Shown here: positions 1 through 5,874 of the stretch, piece after piece
Position numbering within the stretch: the first letter of the stretch is position 1
Layout: every line of letters starts with the position of its first letter
Origin: an uncultured beta proteobacterium
GTDB taxonomy: Bacteria > Pseudomonadota > Gammaproteobacteria > Burkholderiales > SG8-39
Reading direction: 5' to 3'
Length of the DNA: 8,264 bases
Assembly (NCBI GenBank): GCA_902826155.1
Contig: CADEDU010000118.1
Coordinates: 8,432 to 16,695 of the forward strand
Notes under the pieces: model-generated
Seen by the model: only the letters and a program-made list of their open reading frames with translations
What the model was told of the DNA's origin: nothing
Database searches by the model: none
Made by a program: the position numbers and the translations under genes

Positions 1-732
1 GCGCGCATGACCGGCACGTACGTCGAGAAGATGGTGCGCATCGAAGACGCGCGTCCGATCCGCGATTCGATGAGCCTGGACGTTCAGGGCTACCAGCTCG
101 TCGATCACACCTCGGCGGTCACCGACTTCTACGACGAGGAGCAGTTGCGCCGCATCTGTTATCCGGAATGCATCGCGCTGGTGCAGCAGTACACCGGCGC
201 GAAGAAAGTGATCATCTTCGATCACACCATACGCGTCGAAGATCAGGCCAAGCGCGCCAAGCTCGACATGCGCGCCCCGGTGTACTCGGTGCACAACGAC
301 TACACCGACTGGTCCGCGCCCAAGCGGGTGCGCGATCTGCTGCCGCCCGACGAAGCCGAGGAGATGCTGCGCCACCGCTACTTGATGGTGAACGTGTGGC
401 GGCCGATCGTCGAGCCGGTAGAGAGCATGCCGCTGGTACTGTGCGATGCACGCACCATGGCGCCGCAGGATCTCATCACCGCCGATCACATCTACAGCAA
501 TCGTCGCGGCGAAACCTTACGCATCGCCCACAACCCGAGCCAGCGCTGGAATTACTTTTCTGGCATGCGCAAGAACGAAGCGGTCCTGTTGAAATGCTTC
601 GATTCGATGACCGATGGGCGCGCGCGCTGGTCGGGCCATGGCGCCGCAACGCTCACCACGCCGCGTCCGGCCGGTGCGCCGCCGCGCGAGAGCATCGAGA
701 TCCGCACGATCGCCTTTTTGGTACCGCAGTAG
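1..732 (+). CDS. CmcJ/NvfI-family putative Fe(II)/2-oxoglutarate oxygenase (5' partial)
   Basis: The protein resembles the CmcJ/NvfI (AsaB/GA4-desaturase-like) family of putative non-heme iron, 2-oxoglutarate-dependent hydroxylases. Counting from the ATG at 7, I see FDHT (His73), the V-H-N-D motif (His96 and Asp98, a fitting HxD iron pair), NVWRPI (129-134), a Y-F-S-G-M block near 183-187, His211 as candidate third iron ligand, and R-E-S-I-E-I-R ending at Arg233 as candidate 2-oxoglutarate anchor. The ligand assignments are inferred from motif spacing. The frame is open to the left edge (codons GCG CGC before the ATG), and family members as I recall them carry roughly 25-40 more N-terminal residues. 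I therefore treat the gene as 5' truncated and the ATG at 7 as probably internal. The stop is TAG at 730-732, 17 bp from the stop of the convergent gene. The substrate is unknown: characterised relatives act in secondary metabolism, but bacterial genomes carry many uncharacterised copies. The family call is fairly sure; the truncation is probable. Confidence 0.8.
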   Translation, partial: ARMTGTYVEKMVRIEDARPIRDSMSLDVQGYQLVDHTSAVTDFYDEEQLRRICYPECIALVQQYTGAKKVIIFDHTIRVEDQAKRAKLDMRAPVYSVHNDYTDWSAPKRVRDLLPPDEAEEMLRHRYLMVNVWRPIVEPVESMPLVLCDARTMAPQDLITADHIYSNRRGETLRIAHNPSQRWNYFSGMRKNEAVLLKCFDSMTDGRARWSGHGAATLTTPRPAGAPPRESIEIRTIAFLVPQ

Positions 733-749
733 CGGTGCAGGGAGCGACC

Positions 750-1067
750 TTAGTGGGGAGCAACCTCGATATGCCCGCGAACAGCCTCGCTCGCGTCATC
801 GATCCACCCGAACTTGCGCACCGACGCGACCATCTTGTCGAACGAGGCGATCCACTGCGCCGACTGCTCGCGTCCCTGCCAGCGCTTGAGCGCGGCTTGC
901 GCGACCCACGCATGCTTGCCGTCAGGATCGAGCCGCGCCACGCCCGCTAGCGCCTGGGCGATGAACGTCTGATCCGCGTTCACGCGCTCGACGACGATCT
1001 TGAAGTCACGAAAGTTGTCGGCGTCGCGCAATTCGAGCGCGCCCGCGCCGGTGATGGCGATGATCAT
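750..1067 (-). CDS. Hypothetical protein, 105 aa
   Basis: I do not recognise a named family. The 105-residue product begins M-I-I-A-I-T-G-A-G and has an aromatic-rich C-terminal half (W-Q-G-R near 63-66, Q-W-I-A-S-F, then V-R-K-F-G-W-I-D-D). There is no signal peptide, membrane segment or obvious metal motif, so it is probably a small soluble cytoplasmic protein. It is taken as a real gene because codon use is GC3-biased in this frame, it fits between its neighbours without overlap, and it has a plausible promoter (1087-1114) and a purine-rich stretch (GGGGAAA) just before the ATG. It ends convergently with the oxygenase gene, 17 bp apart, and starts divergently from the CHR pair. No function is proposed. 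Confidence 0.6.
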   Translation of the reverse strand: MIIAITGAGALELRDADNFRDFKIVVERVNADQTFIAQALAGVARLDPDGKHAWVAQAALKRWQGREQSAQWIASFDKMVASVRKFGWIDDASEAVRGHIEVAPH

Positions 1068-1086
1068 GCGTTTCCCCGATGGATCG

Positions 1087-1114
1087 ATTCGACAGGTGCG
1101 CCGAGCTTAGTCAA
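1087..1114 (-). promoter_or_regulatory. Candidate sigma-70 promoter for the 105-aa gene
   Basis: Read on the minus strand, TTGACT (1109-1114; 5 of 6 to the -35 consensus) lies 16 bp before TCGAAT (1087-1092; 4 of 6 to the -10 consensus). The implied transcription start near 1080 would give a leader of only about 13 nt before the ATG at 1067. The match is by eye only, in a GC-rich genome where promoters are often non-consensus. Confidence 0.3.
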
Positions 1115-1160
1115 AATCAGGCGCCGCTGCTGCGCGCGCACCGCGCCAACCCTCGCTCTT

Positions 1161-1204
1161 TCGATCCACCATCGATCCACGTTCGATCCACCAGCGATCC
1201 ACTT
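1161..1204 (+). repeat. Four tandem 11-bp direct repeats with core CGATCCAC
   Basis: The word CGATCCAC occurs at 1162, 1173, 1184 and 1195, exactly 11 bp apart. The units are TCGATCCACCA, TCGATCCACGT, TCGATCCACCA and GCGATCCACTT. The array ends 2 bases before the GTG start of the first CHR gene and occupies the place where its ribosome binding site should be. Eleven is not a multiple of three, so this is not a protein repeat. A period close to one helical turn would put all four cores on one face of the DNA, as expected of a phased binding site, but a slippage-generated microrepeat is equally possible. The presence of the repeat is certain; its role is unknown. Confidence 0.9.
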
Positions 1205-1206
1205 TC

Positions 1207-1761
1207 GTGTCAGCCCCCTTGCCTCGCAGTACCCCGACCCTGGCGCAGCTGTTCCGGGAATATTTCGTGATCGGCGCCACCGGATTCGGCGGTTCGATGG
1301 TGTGGCTGCGACGCACATTCGTCGAGAAGCATGGCTGGCTGAGCGCCGACGAATTCAACGAAGCGCTCAGCCTGTGCCAGTTCCTGCCCGGGCCGATGGT
1401 GTTCAACTACATCGTGATCGTCGCGCGGCACTTCCACGGCGTCGTGGGCATGCTGGTCTCGAGCATCGCGGTGATGCTGATGCCGTTCGTGTTCGCCGTG
1501 CTGGTCGGCTCGCTTTACGCGCGGTACGGTGATCTGCCCGACGTGCAGGGCCTGCTGCGCGGCGTGGGGCCGGTCGCAGCGGGCTTGGTGCTCAGTCTCG
1601 GTGCAAAAACGGCGGCCGCGCCCGCCATGCGCAACGCGCTCGCGGTGTTCGCGCTCGTGACGTTCGTTGCGGTTGCGTTCTTCCGGGTCAGCCTGCCGAT
1701 GGTGTTCGTGACCATCGTGCCGCTGGCGATCCTGGCCGCCGCGCTGCGGAAGCCGCGATGA
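1207..1761 (+). CDS. Short CHR-domain chromate-transporter-family protein, first half of a pair
   Basis: This 184-residue membrane protein belongs to the CHR (chromate ion transporter) family, in its short, single-domain form that usually works as a pair. Visible family marks are the G-A-T-G-F-G-G segment (residues 23-29), the amphipathic stretch ending E-K-H-G-W-L (40-45), and L-P-G-P (60-63) followed by hydrophobic helices at about 66-104, 119-134 and 144-180. Characterised members export chromate using the proton-motive force, but many homologues are of unproven substrate. The usual FGGP is FGGS here. The start is GTG at 1207: no in-frame ATG lies near the conserved N-terminus, and an in-frame TTG at 1219 is the alternative. 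No Shine-Dalgarno sequence is visible, because an 11-bp tandem repeat fills that position. The stop overlaps the start of the next gene by 4 bp, so the two are surely cotranslated. The family call is firm; the substrate is not. Confidence 0.88.
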   Translation: MSAPLPRSTPTLAQLFREYFVIGATGFGGSMVWLRRTFVEKHGWLSADEFNEALSLCQFLPGPMVFNYIVIVARHFHGVVGMLVSSIAVMLMPFVFAVLVGSLYARYGDLPDVQGLLRGVGPVAAGLVLSLGAKTAAAPAMRNALAVFALVTFVAVAFFRVSLPMVFVTIVPLAILAAALRKPR

Positions 1762-2285
1762 CAGACGTCTCCCTGCTCTCGCTGATGTTCGAGTTTGGCG
1801 TGCTGTCGCTGCTCGCCTTCGGTGGCATGACCTCGGTGCTGCCCGAAATGCAGCGTCGGCTGATCGATGCGAACGGCTGGCTCGACGCACGCACCTTCAC
1901 TGAGCTGTACAGCCTGGGTTACGCGCTGCCGGGCCCGAACGTTTTGGTCGGCACCATCATCGGCTTTCATCTGGCTGGCGTTGCAGGCGCGCTGGTCGCG
2001 ACCATTGCGCTGAGCCTGCCCGCCAGTCTGTTCACCTTGTTCTTCATGCGGATCTGGCACGACTTCCGCGAGTCGCACTGGCGTCGCGCGGTGCAGCGCG
2101 GGCTGCTGCCGGTCACGGTCGGGTTGACGTTCGCGGGCGGCTATCTGGTGATCCGCGGCAGCGGCGACAACTGGCAGTCGTACGCGCTCGCGGCCGCGAC
2201 CATCGCCCTGGTGCTGCGTACCTCCATGCATCCGCTCTGGATGATCGCGATCGGCGGCGCGCTCGGCTGGTTCGGGCTGGTGTAG
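1758..2285 (+). CDS. Short CHR-domain chromate-transporter-family protein, second half of a pair
   Basis: This is the partner of the preceding short CHR protein, 175 residues. It repeats the same motif order: L-L-A-F-G-G (18-23), a charged helix with M-Q-R-R-L followed by N-G-W-L, then A-L-P-G-P (56-60) and hydrophobic segments at about 62-96, 114-132 and 142-174. The two proteins presumably assemble as a heterodimer in the inner membrane, equivalent to the two halves of the long fused ChrA transporter. The start ATG overlaps the previous stop as ATGA (1758-1761), and GGAAG at 1748-1752 can act as ribosome binding site. FGGM replaces the common FGGP. The stop is TAG, 20 bp from the stop of the convergent gene. 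No chrB-like regulator or other metal-resistance gene is nearby, so a chromate role is inferred from family only. Confidence 0.88.
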   Translation: MTDVSLLSLMFEFGVLSLLAFGGMTSVLPEMQRRLIDANGWLDARTFTELYSLGYALPGPNVLVGTIIGFHLAGVAGALVATIALSLPASLFTLFFMRIWHDFRESHWRRAVQRGLLPVTVGLTFAGGYLVIRGSGDNWQSYALAAATIALVLRTSMHPLWMIAIGGALGWFGLV

Positions 2286-2305
2286 CGCGATTCCGCCGTC
2301 GCCGT

Positions 2306-2620
2306 TCACGCGCTGATCGCCTGACTCACCTCGACGAAATCGCGGCTGCGCGTCACCTTCGTGCCCCAGTGCCGGTCGAACTCGCCGATCAGGTGCTTGA
2401 GTGAATCGGTGCCCTGGATCGCCTGCGCCTTGGCCAGATCGTCGAATTCGTAGAACGCGTAGTGCACGTTCGGTTCGACCGCGCTCCACGCACGCCAGGC
2501 GCGGCGCGCCTTGAACGCCTTGAGCGCATCCTGCAGGTGCTCGGTCTGGTACCAGCGGTCGAAGTCGCTCTTCACTGCCGCATCGACCACCTGCGCACGC
2601 ACGATGAAATAGGCCGCCAT
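2306..2620 (-). CDS. Small predicted dimeric alpha/beta-barrel (EthD/ABM-like) protein, 104 aa
   Basis: The 104-residue product has the look of the ferredoxin-like dimeric alpha/beta-barrel superfamily (EthD, antibiotic-biosynthesis-monooxygenase and similar small proteins). It opens with a beta-strand M-A-A-Y-F-I-V-R-A, then D-F-D-R-W-Y-Q-T-E-H (19-28, Trp23, Tyr24 and His28 being the typical conserved spot), an amphipathic helix, and a Y-A-F-Y-E-F-D strand. Such proteins are stand-alone small oxygenases, isomerases or accessory proteins, so no exact reaction can be assigned. The start at 2620 is fixed by a strong ribosome binding site, AAGGAGG, 8 nt upstream on the minus strand; the reading frame continues further upstream but without family resemblance. 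It is divergent from the Rieske oxygenase gene (209 bp between starts), which suggests shared control. The family call at fold level is moderately sure. Confidence 0.78.
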   Translation of the reverse strand: MAAYFIVRAQVVDAAVKSDFDRWYQTEHLQDALKAFKARRAWRAWSAVEPNVHYAFYEFDDLAKAQAIQGTDSLKHLIGEFDRHWGTKVTRSRDFVEVSQAISA

Positions 2621-2640
2621 CGGTCTGCCCTCCTTGGTTG
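2616..2640 (-). promoter_or_regulatory. Strong ribosome binding site that sets the start of the 104-aa gene
   Basis: On the minus strand the sequence before the ATG at 2620 reads AAGGAGGGCAGACCG. This is a near-perfect Shine-Dalgarno sequence and excludes the longer in-frame start near 2872. Confidence 0.75.
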
Positions 2641-2829
2641 AGTTGGATACCGCAATGCTCGCCGCATAGCCTACCCGAGCCCGCCCTGCTCGCCTCGCGT
2701 GGCATCTATGCGTGGGGCGGGCGAGGCAGGCGCGGCATGCACCCCGCGCGCGTTCTTGACGCTGCGGGCGGCGGTGTGGTTCGATCGTCGTGCACGTCGC
2801 GGGTCGCGGCGTTTCATGGAGAAATCGAC
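2621..2829. promoter_or_regulatory. Divergent intergenic region between the alpha/beta-barrel and Rieske genes
   Basis: These 209 bp must hold both promoters. On the plus strand TTGACG (2756-2761) is a good -35 match, but the -10 at the right distance (TTCGAT, 2780-2785, 18-bp spacer) is weak. A 7-bp inverted repeat, GCCTCGC at 2692-2698 and GCGAGGC at 2721-2727, sits mid-region in a C-rich then G-rich setting. It could be an operator half-site pair or a structured leader. No regulator gene is adjacent. The region being regulatory is likely; the individual elements are speculative. Confidence 0.4.
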
Positions 2830-3906
2830 ATGGCGTTCGTGCGCAACTTCTGGTACGTGGCAGCCTGGGCAAGCGAGTTGGGCGACGGCAAAGCGGGCTC
2901 GCCGCTGGTGGCGCGCACGGTGCTCGGCGAGCCGCTGGTGCTCTATCGCACCGAGTCGGGCGCGCCGGTCGCGCTGCTCGATCGCTGCCCGCATCGCCTG
3001 CTGCCGCTTTCCAAAGGCGAGAAGCTGGGCGATCACATCCAGTGCGGCTATCACGGCCTGACGTTCGACGGCAGCGGCAAATGCGTGCGCATACCGGGCC
3101 AACGTTCGATTCCGCCTACGGCGACCGTGCGCAGCTACCCGGTGGCCGAGCACATGGGAATGATCTGGGTGTGGCCCGGTGATCCGGCGCTCGCCGATCG
3201 CGGCATGCTGTTCGATCGGCTGCCGCAGTGGAGCGAAGCGCAGCAACCCGGCAGCAAATGGGCATGGTTCCCCGGGCCGCTCACCTACGTAAAGGCCAAC
3301 TACCAGCTGCTCGCCGAAAATCTGGTCGATCCGCAGCACGTCGCGTTCGCGCACAAGCTCACGCTCGGCAGTCCGGCGATGGTCGACATCCCGATCGATA
3401 CCAGCGAAGTCGACGGTGCGCTGCTCGTCACGCGCTGGACTCCCAATTCGCCCGCCTCGCCGATCCTGCAGCGCTATGGACAGTGGCCGGGCAACGTCGA
3501 TCGCTGGCAGTACTACTGGCTGTATCCGCCGTCGATCGCGGTGGTGGACTTCGGCGCGGGCGCACCCGGCATGGCGCGCACGCACGAAGCACGCGACGCC
3601 GAGCACCGGCTCTACTCGGCGCATTTCATGACGCCCGAGACCGAAGAAACGACGCACTACTTCTGGTTCGTCCTGCGCAACTTCGGCGTGGGCGACGCCG
3701 CGGTCGCCGCCGACATGACCGAGCAGGTCGTCATGACGTTCAACGAAGACAAGGTGATCCTGGAGGCGATCCAGGAAGCCGAACGCGAACCGTTCGTCAC
3801 GCAGCGCGTGAAGATCTCGATCGATGCCGGGACGGTACGCCTGCGCCGGATGGTGGCCGCGATGCTGGCGAAGGAGCAGGCCGCGTCGCCGGCGAAGGTG
3901 GCCTGA
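2830..3906 (+). CDS. Rieske non-heme iron oxygenase, large subunit (VanA-like)
   Basis: This is a 358-residue aromatic-ring-hydroxylating or demethylating oxygenase component, the length of vanillate O-demethylase subunit A. The N-terminal Rieske domain has C-P-H-R (Cys53, His55) and C-G-Y-H (Cys72, His75) as 2Fe-2S ligands. The catalytic domain has N-L-V-D-P-Q-H-V-A-F-A-H (Asp167, His170, His175), giving the bridging Asp and two iron His ligands, and Asp307 in F-N-E-D-K is the probable third ligand. The start M-A-F-V-R-N-F-W-Y-V at 2830 is the standard family N-terminus and has GGAG 8 nt upstream; the longer in-frame ORF from 2638 has no family sequence. VanA-like enzymes O-demethylate methoxy-aromatics or hydroxylate other rings, with electrons from a reductase such as VanB. 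No reductase is in the window, so it must be supplied from elsewhere. The exact substrate is not predictable, so no symbol is given. The stop is 7 bp from the stop of the convergent hydrolase gene. Confidence 0.92.
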   Translation: MAFVRNFWYVAAWASELGDGKAGSPLVARTVLGEPLVLYRTESGAPVALLDRCPHRLLPLSKGEKLGDHIQCGYHGLTFDGSGKCVRIPGQRSIPPTATVRSYPVAEHMGMIWVWPGDPALADRGMLFDRLPQWSEAQQPGSKWAWFPGPLTYVKANYQLLAENLVDPQHVAFAHKLTLGSPAMVDIPIDTSEVDGALLVTRWTPNSPASPILQRYGQWPGNVDRWQYYWLYPPSIAVVDFGAGAPGMARTHEARDAEHRLYSAHFMTPETEETTHYFWFVLRNFGVGDAAVAADMTEQVVMTFNEDKVILEAIQEAEREPFVTQRVKISIDAGTVRLRRMVAAMLAKEQAASPAKVA

Positions 3907-3930
3907 GCACCACTCAAATCACGCGGTGCT
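3906..3930. terminator. Weak candidate bidirectional terminator stem
   Basis: AGCACC (3906-3911) can pair with GGTGCT (3925-3930) around a 13-nt loop at the junction of the convergent Rieske and hydrolase genes. There is no T-tract on either side and the stem lies partly in the hydrolase 3' end, so this is a weak call. Confidence 0.2.
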
Positions 3931-4822
3931 TGCGCAGGAACGTGAGCATCGCCTCGCGGCATTCGGCCGGCTTCTCCACCTGCAGCAGATGCCCGGTTTC
4001 GGGAACGAACTCGTAGTCGTAGCCCTGCTCCTGCGCGAGCGTCTGGTTCGCGATGCCCGTGGGCGGCCCACCTTTCACCGACGGGTCCGCACCGATCAGC
4101 TTGGTCGGTCCACCGAACGCTGCAGCCGTGGGCCACAGATCGAGCGTGAGCGCCTGCAAGTAGATCGCGGCCTCCAGCTCGCGGCGACACGAGAGGGTCC
4201 AGCCGCCGGCGGAATTGTCTTCGCGCAGGATCGCGTGACCCATGTCGATGATCGCCTGCGGCACCCACCGGCTGGTGGCGCGGCTCTCCCGGTAGCTCTT
4301 CACCATGTCCTCAGGCGCGGCGAACGTGTCGGGCCGCGCGCACGCCCACTCGACCAGCTTCAGCTCGAACGTGCGCATCGTCTCGTACAGCCGATGTGAT
4401 CGCGGCGGCACGTTCGGCGGGTCGAACAGCACCAGCGCGTCCCACGTCCAGCCGCGTTCGACAGCATGCTTCATCGCCGCGCGCGCCGAAAACGAATGGA
4501 ACACGCCCACCAGCGCACGGCCTTCGATGCGCGGTTTCATCGCCGCGTGCATCGCGCCGATATCGAGCGACATCTGCAGGTAGTGATGCTGATCGGCGTT
4601 CGAGGGCGGGTTGCGTCCGTGATTGCGCATGTCGAACAGCGCCAGCTCGAACGGGCCGATCAGCGGCTCCCAGAACACGCGATAGCCGTCGATCGCAAAG
4701 CCGTTGCCATGACTCATCACCAGGCACGGCCCCTTGCCGATGCCATAGCGGCGCACCAGCAGCTCCACGCCGTCGGTCATGCGCGCGGAGAAGGTTTCGT
4801 CGGGTCTTGCAGCATCGGTCAT
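3914..4822 (-). CDS. Alpha/beta-hydrolase fold protein
   Basis: The product (302 residues from the ATG at 4822) is an alpha/beta-hydrolase, probably a cytoplasmic esterase, amidase or C-C hydrolase. Visible are the oxyanion-hole motif S-H-G-N-G-F (37-42), the strand and turn L-A-L-F-D-M-R-N-H-G (60-69), the nucleophile elbow V-F-H-S-F-S (107-112, Ser110), Asp246 in L-I-G-A-D, and the catalytic histidine in P-E-T-G-H (His278). The elbow is unusual: both glycines of the common G-x-S-x-G are replaced (F-x-S-x-S). The start at 4822 was chosen because it leaves 28 bp after the preceding gene's stop, whereas the longer in-frame start at 4876 would overlap it; the upstream purine stretch (GGGA) is only a fair ribosome binding site. 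It is the last gene of a four-gene minus-strand set. The family call is firm; the substrate is unknown. Confidence 0.87.
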   Translation of the reverse strand: MTDAARPDETFSARMTDGVELLVRRYGIGKGPCLVMSHGNGFAIDGYRVFWEPLIGPFELALFDMRNHGRNPPSNADQHHYLQMSLDIGAMHAAMKPRIEGRALVGVFHSFSARAAMKHAVERGWTWDALVLFDPPNVPPRSHRLYETMRTFELKLVEWACARPDTFAAPEDMVKSYRESRATSRWVPQAIIDMGHAILREDNSAGGWTLSCRRELEAAIYLQALTLDLWPTAAAFGGPTKLIGADPSVKGGPPTGIANQTLAQEQGYDYEFVPETGHLLQVEKPAECREAMLTFLRKHRVI

Positions 4823-4850
4823 GCGTACGGTCCCAGCGGAAGGTCGTCGT

Positions 4851-5765
4851 TCAGTTCCTGCCCCATCGCAGCGCAATCAGATCGAGCGGCCGGGCCAGAT
4901 CGAGCAGTTCGTGGCGCACGCGCGGATGCAGCAACTCGAGCGGATGGCGCACGGCTTCGCTCCTGATCACCCCGCCCTCTTTCATCACGACTTTGGTCGC
5001 GCGCAGGCCTGCCTGGCGATTCTCGAAATTGATGAGCGGCAGCACGCGCGCGTACTGCGCGGCGGCCTGTTCGCGCTTGCCCGCGAGGTAGTCGCGCACG
5101 ATCGGGCCGATCAGCTCGGGCAACATCGCACTCGGCATGCAGCCCGTGGCGCCGGCATGGAGATCGGCCATCAACGTGATGCCTTCCTCGCCGTCGAACG
5201 GTCCGACGATGCTCGCCCCGCCCGCCTCGATCAGTCCGCGCAGTTTCGCCGCGGTGCCCGGCACCTCGATCTTGAAGTAGCTCACCAGCGGCACTTCCTT
5301 GGCCAGTCGCACGAGCAACGGCACCGACAGCGTCACACCGCTGAGCGGCGCGTCTTGCACCATGATCGGGATACGCGCCGCGTCGGCCACGCGAGCGAAG
5401 TGTTCGATCATGCCCTTCTCGTCGGCACGCAGCGCGGCACCGTGGTACGGCGGCATGAGCATCAGCATCTTCGCACCGGCCGCGGCAGCTTTGCGTGCAC
5501 GCTCAGCGGCGATGCGCGTGCTGAAGTGGCTGCAGGTGACGATCACCGGCACGCGCTCGGCCACGTGCGACAGGCACACGTCGAGCAACGTGTCGCGCTC
5601 GGCGTCGGTGAGCAGGAACTGCTCGGAATAGTTGGCCAGGATGCAGATGCCATCGACGCCCTGATCGATCATGCAATCGAGCACGCGGCGCTGGCCGTCG
5701 AGGTCGAGATCGCCCGCATCGGTGAACGGTGTGGGCGCGATCGGGAACACGCCGGTGTAGGTCAT
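4851..5765 (-). CDS. DapA/DHDPS-superfamily lyase, L-2-keto-3-deoxyarabonate dehydratase-like
   Basis: This 304-residue TIM-barrel enzyme is of the dihydrodipicolinate synthase/N-acetylneuraminate lyase superfamily. The Schiff-base lysine is Lys165 in V-S-Y-F-K-I-E. Segments such as G-V-F-P-I-A-P-T (5-12), C-I-L-A-N-Y-S-E-Q-F (41-50), M-P-P-Y-H-G-A (104-110), I-M-V-Q-D-A-P (134-140) and W-G-R-N at the end match, as I recall it, L-2-keto-3-deoxyarabonate dehydratase of the non-phosphorylative L-arabinose pathway, which yields 2-oxoglutarate semialdehyde. As in that group, the DHDPS catalytic tyrosine is replaced (Q-D-A-P region) and the usual G-T-T-G-E is N-Y-S-E-Q, so lysine biosynthesis is very unlikely. 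The start ATG has GAGG 7 nt upstream on the minus strand. No arabinose or arabonate dehydrogenase gene is in the window, so the true substrate may be another 2-keto-3-deoxy acid. The superfamily call is firm; the specific activity is inference. Confidence 0.85.
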   Translation of the reverse strand: MTYTGVFPIAPTPFTDAGDLDLDGQRRVLDCMIDQGVDGICILANYSEQFLLTDAERDTLLDVCLSHVAERVPVIVTCSHFSTRIAAERARKAAAAGAKMLMLMPPYHGAALRADEKGMIEHFARVADAARIPIMVQDAPLSGVTLSVPLLVRLAKEVPLVSYFKIEVPGTAAKLRGLIEAGGASIVGPFDGEEGITLMADLHAGATGCMPSAMLPELIGPIVRDYLAGKREQAAAQYARVLPLINFENRQAGLRATKVVMKEGGVIRSEAVRHPLELLHPRVRHELLDLARPLDLIALRWGRN

Positions 5766-5874
5766 CGGGGCCTCGCGTGGATCAACATCAATATCAGTAC
5801 GGTCAGTCGTTCGTCATCTTGTCGGGGAGCACGCCGTATTGGCGGCTTCGCTGCGGCAGGCTCCGCAGTCGCGG
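5766..5874 (-). promoter_or_regulatory. 109-bp gap between the receptor and DapA-like genes, with a stem-loop
   Basis: This is the largest gap inside the minus-strand set. Next to the receptor stop, CTGCGG (5851-5856) and CCGCAG (5863-5868) form a 6-bp stem with a 6-nt loop, extendable past one bulge. No T-tract follows on the minus strand, so it is a better candidate for an attenuating or transcript-protecting hairpin than for a full terminator. Such a structure would let the receptor be made at a different level from the enzymes downstream. No convincing promoter was seen in the rest. Confidence 0.35.

Noticed and set aside
722..737. Small stem ACCGC/GCGGT over the first gene's stop codon
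   Set aside because: A five-pair stem without a T-tract is too weak to call a terminator.
168..950. 260-residue plus-strand open frame spanning the end of the first gene and the 105-aa gene
   Set aside because: Arg/Ala/His-rich shadow frame that overlaps two better-supported genes and has no start signal.
2286..2305. Possible terminator between the CHR pair and the barrel gene
   Set aside because: Only short arms (GCGAT and ATCGC, 24 nt apart, the second inside the barrel gene) could be found, with no T-tract.
1515..2705. 396-residue minus-strand open frame opposite the CHR pair and the barrel gene
   Set aside because: Low-complexity, Arg/Gln/His-rich translation with no family resemblance. 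It is the antisense shadow of two clear membrane-protein genes in GC-rich DNA.
2638..2829. Upstream in-frame extension of the Rieske gene
   Set aside because: The extra residues are not family-like, and a ribosome binding site plus the conserved N-terminus point to 2830.
2671..3657. 328-residue minus-strand open frame opposite the Rieske gene
   Set aside because: Antisense to a gene with intact Rieske and iron-ligand motifs; its own translation shows no family features.
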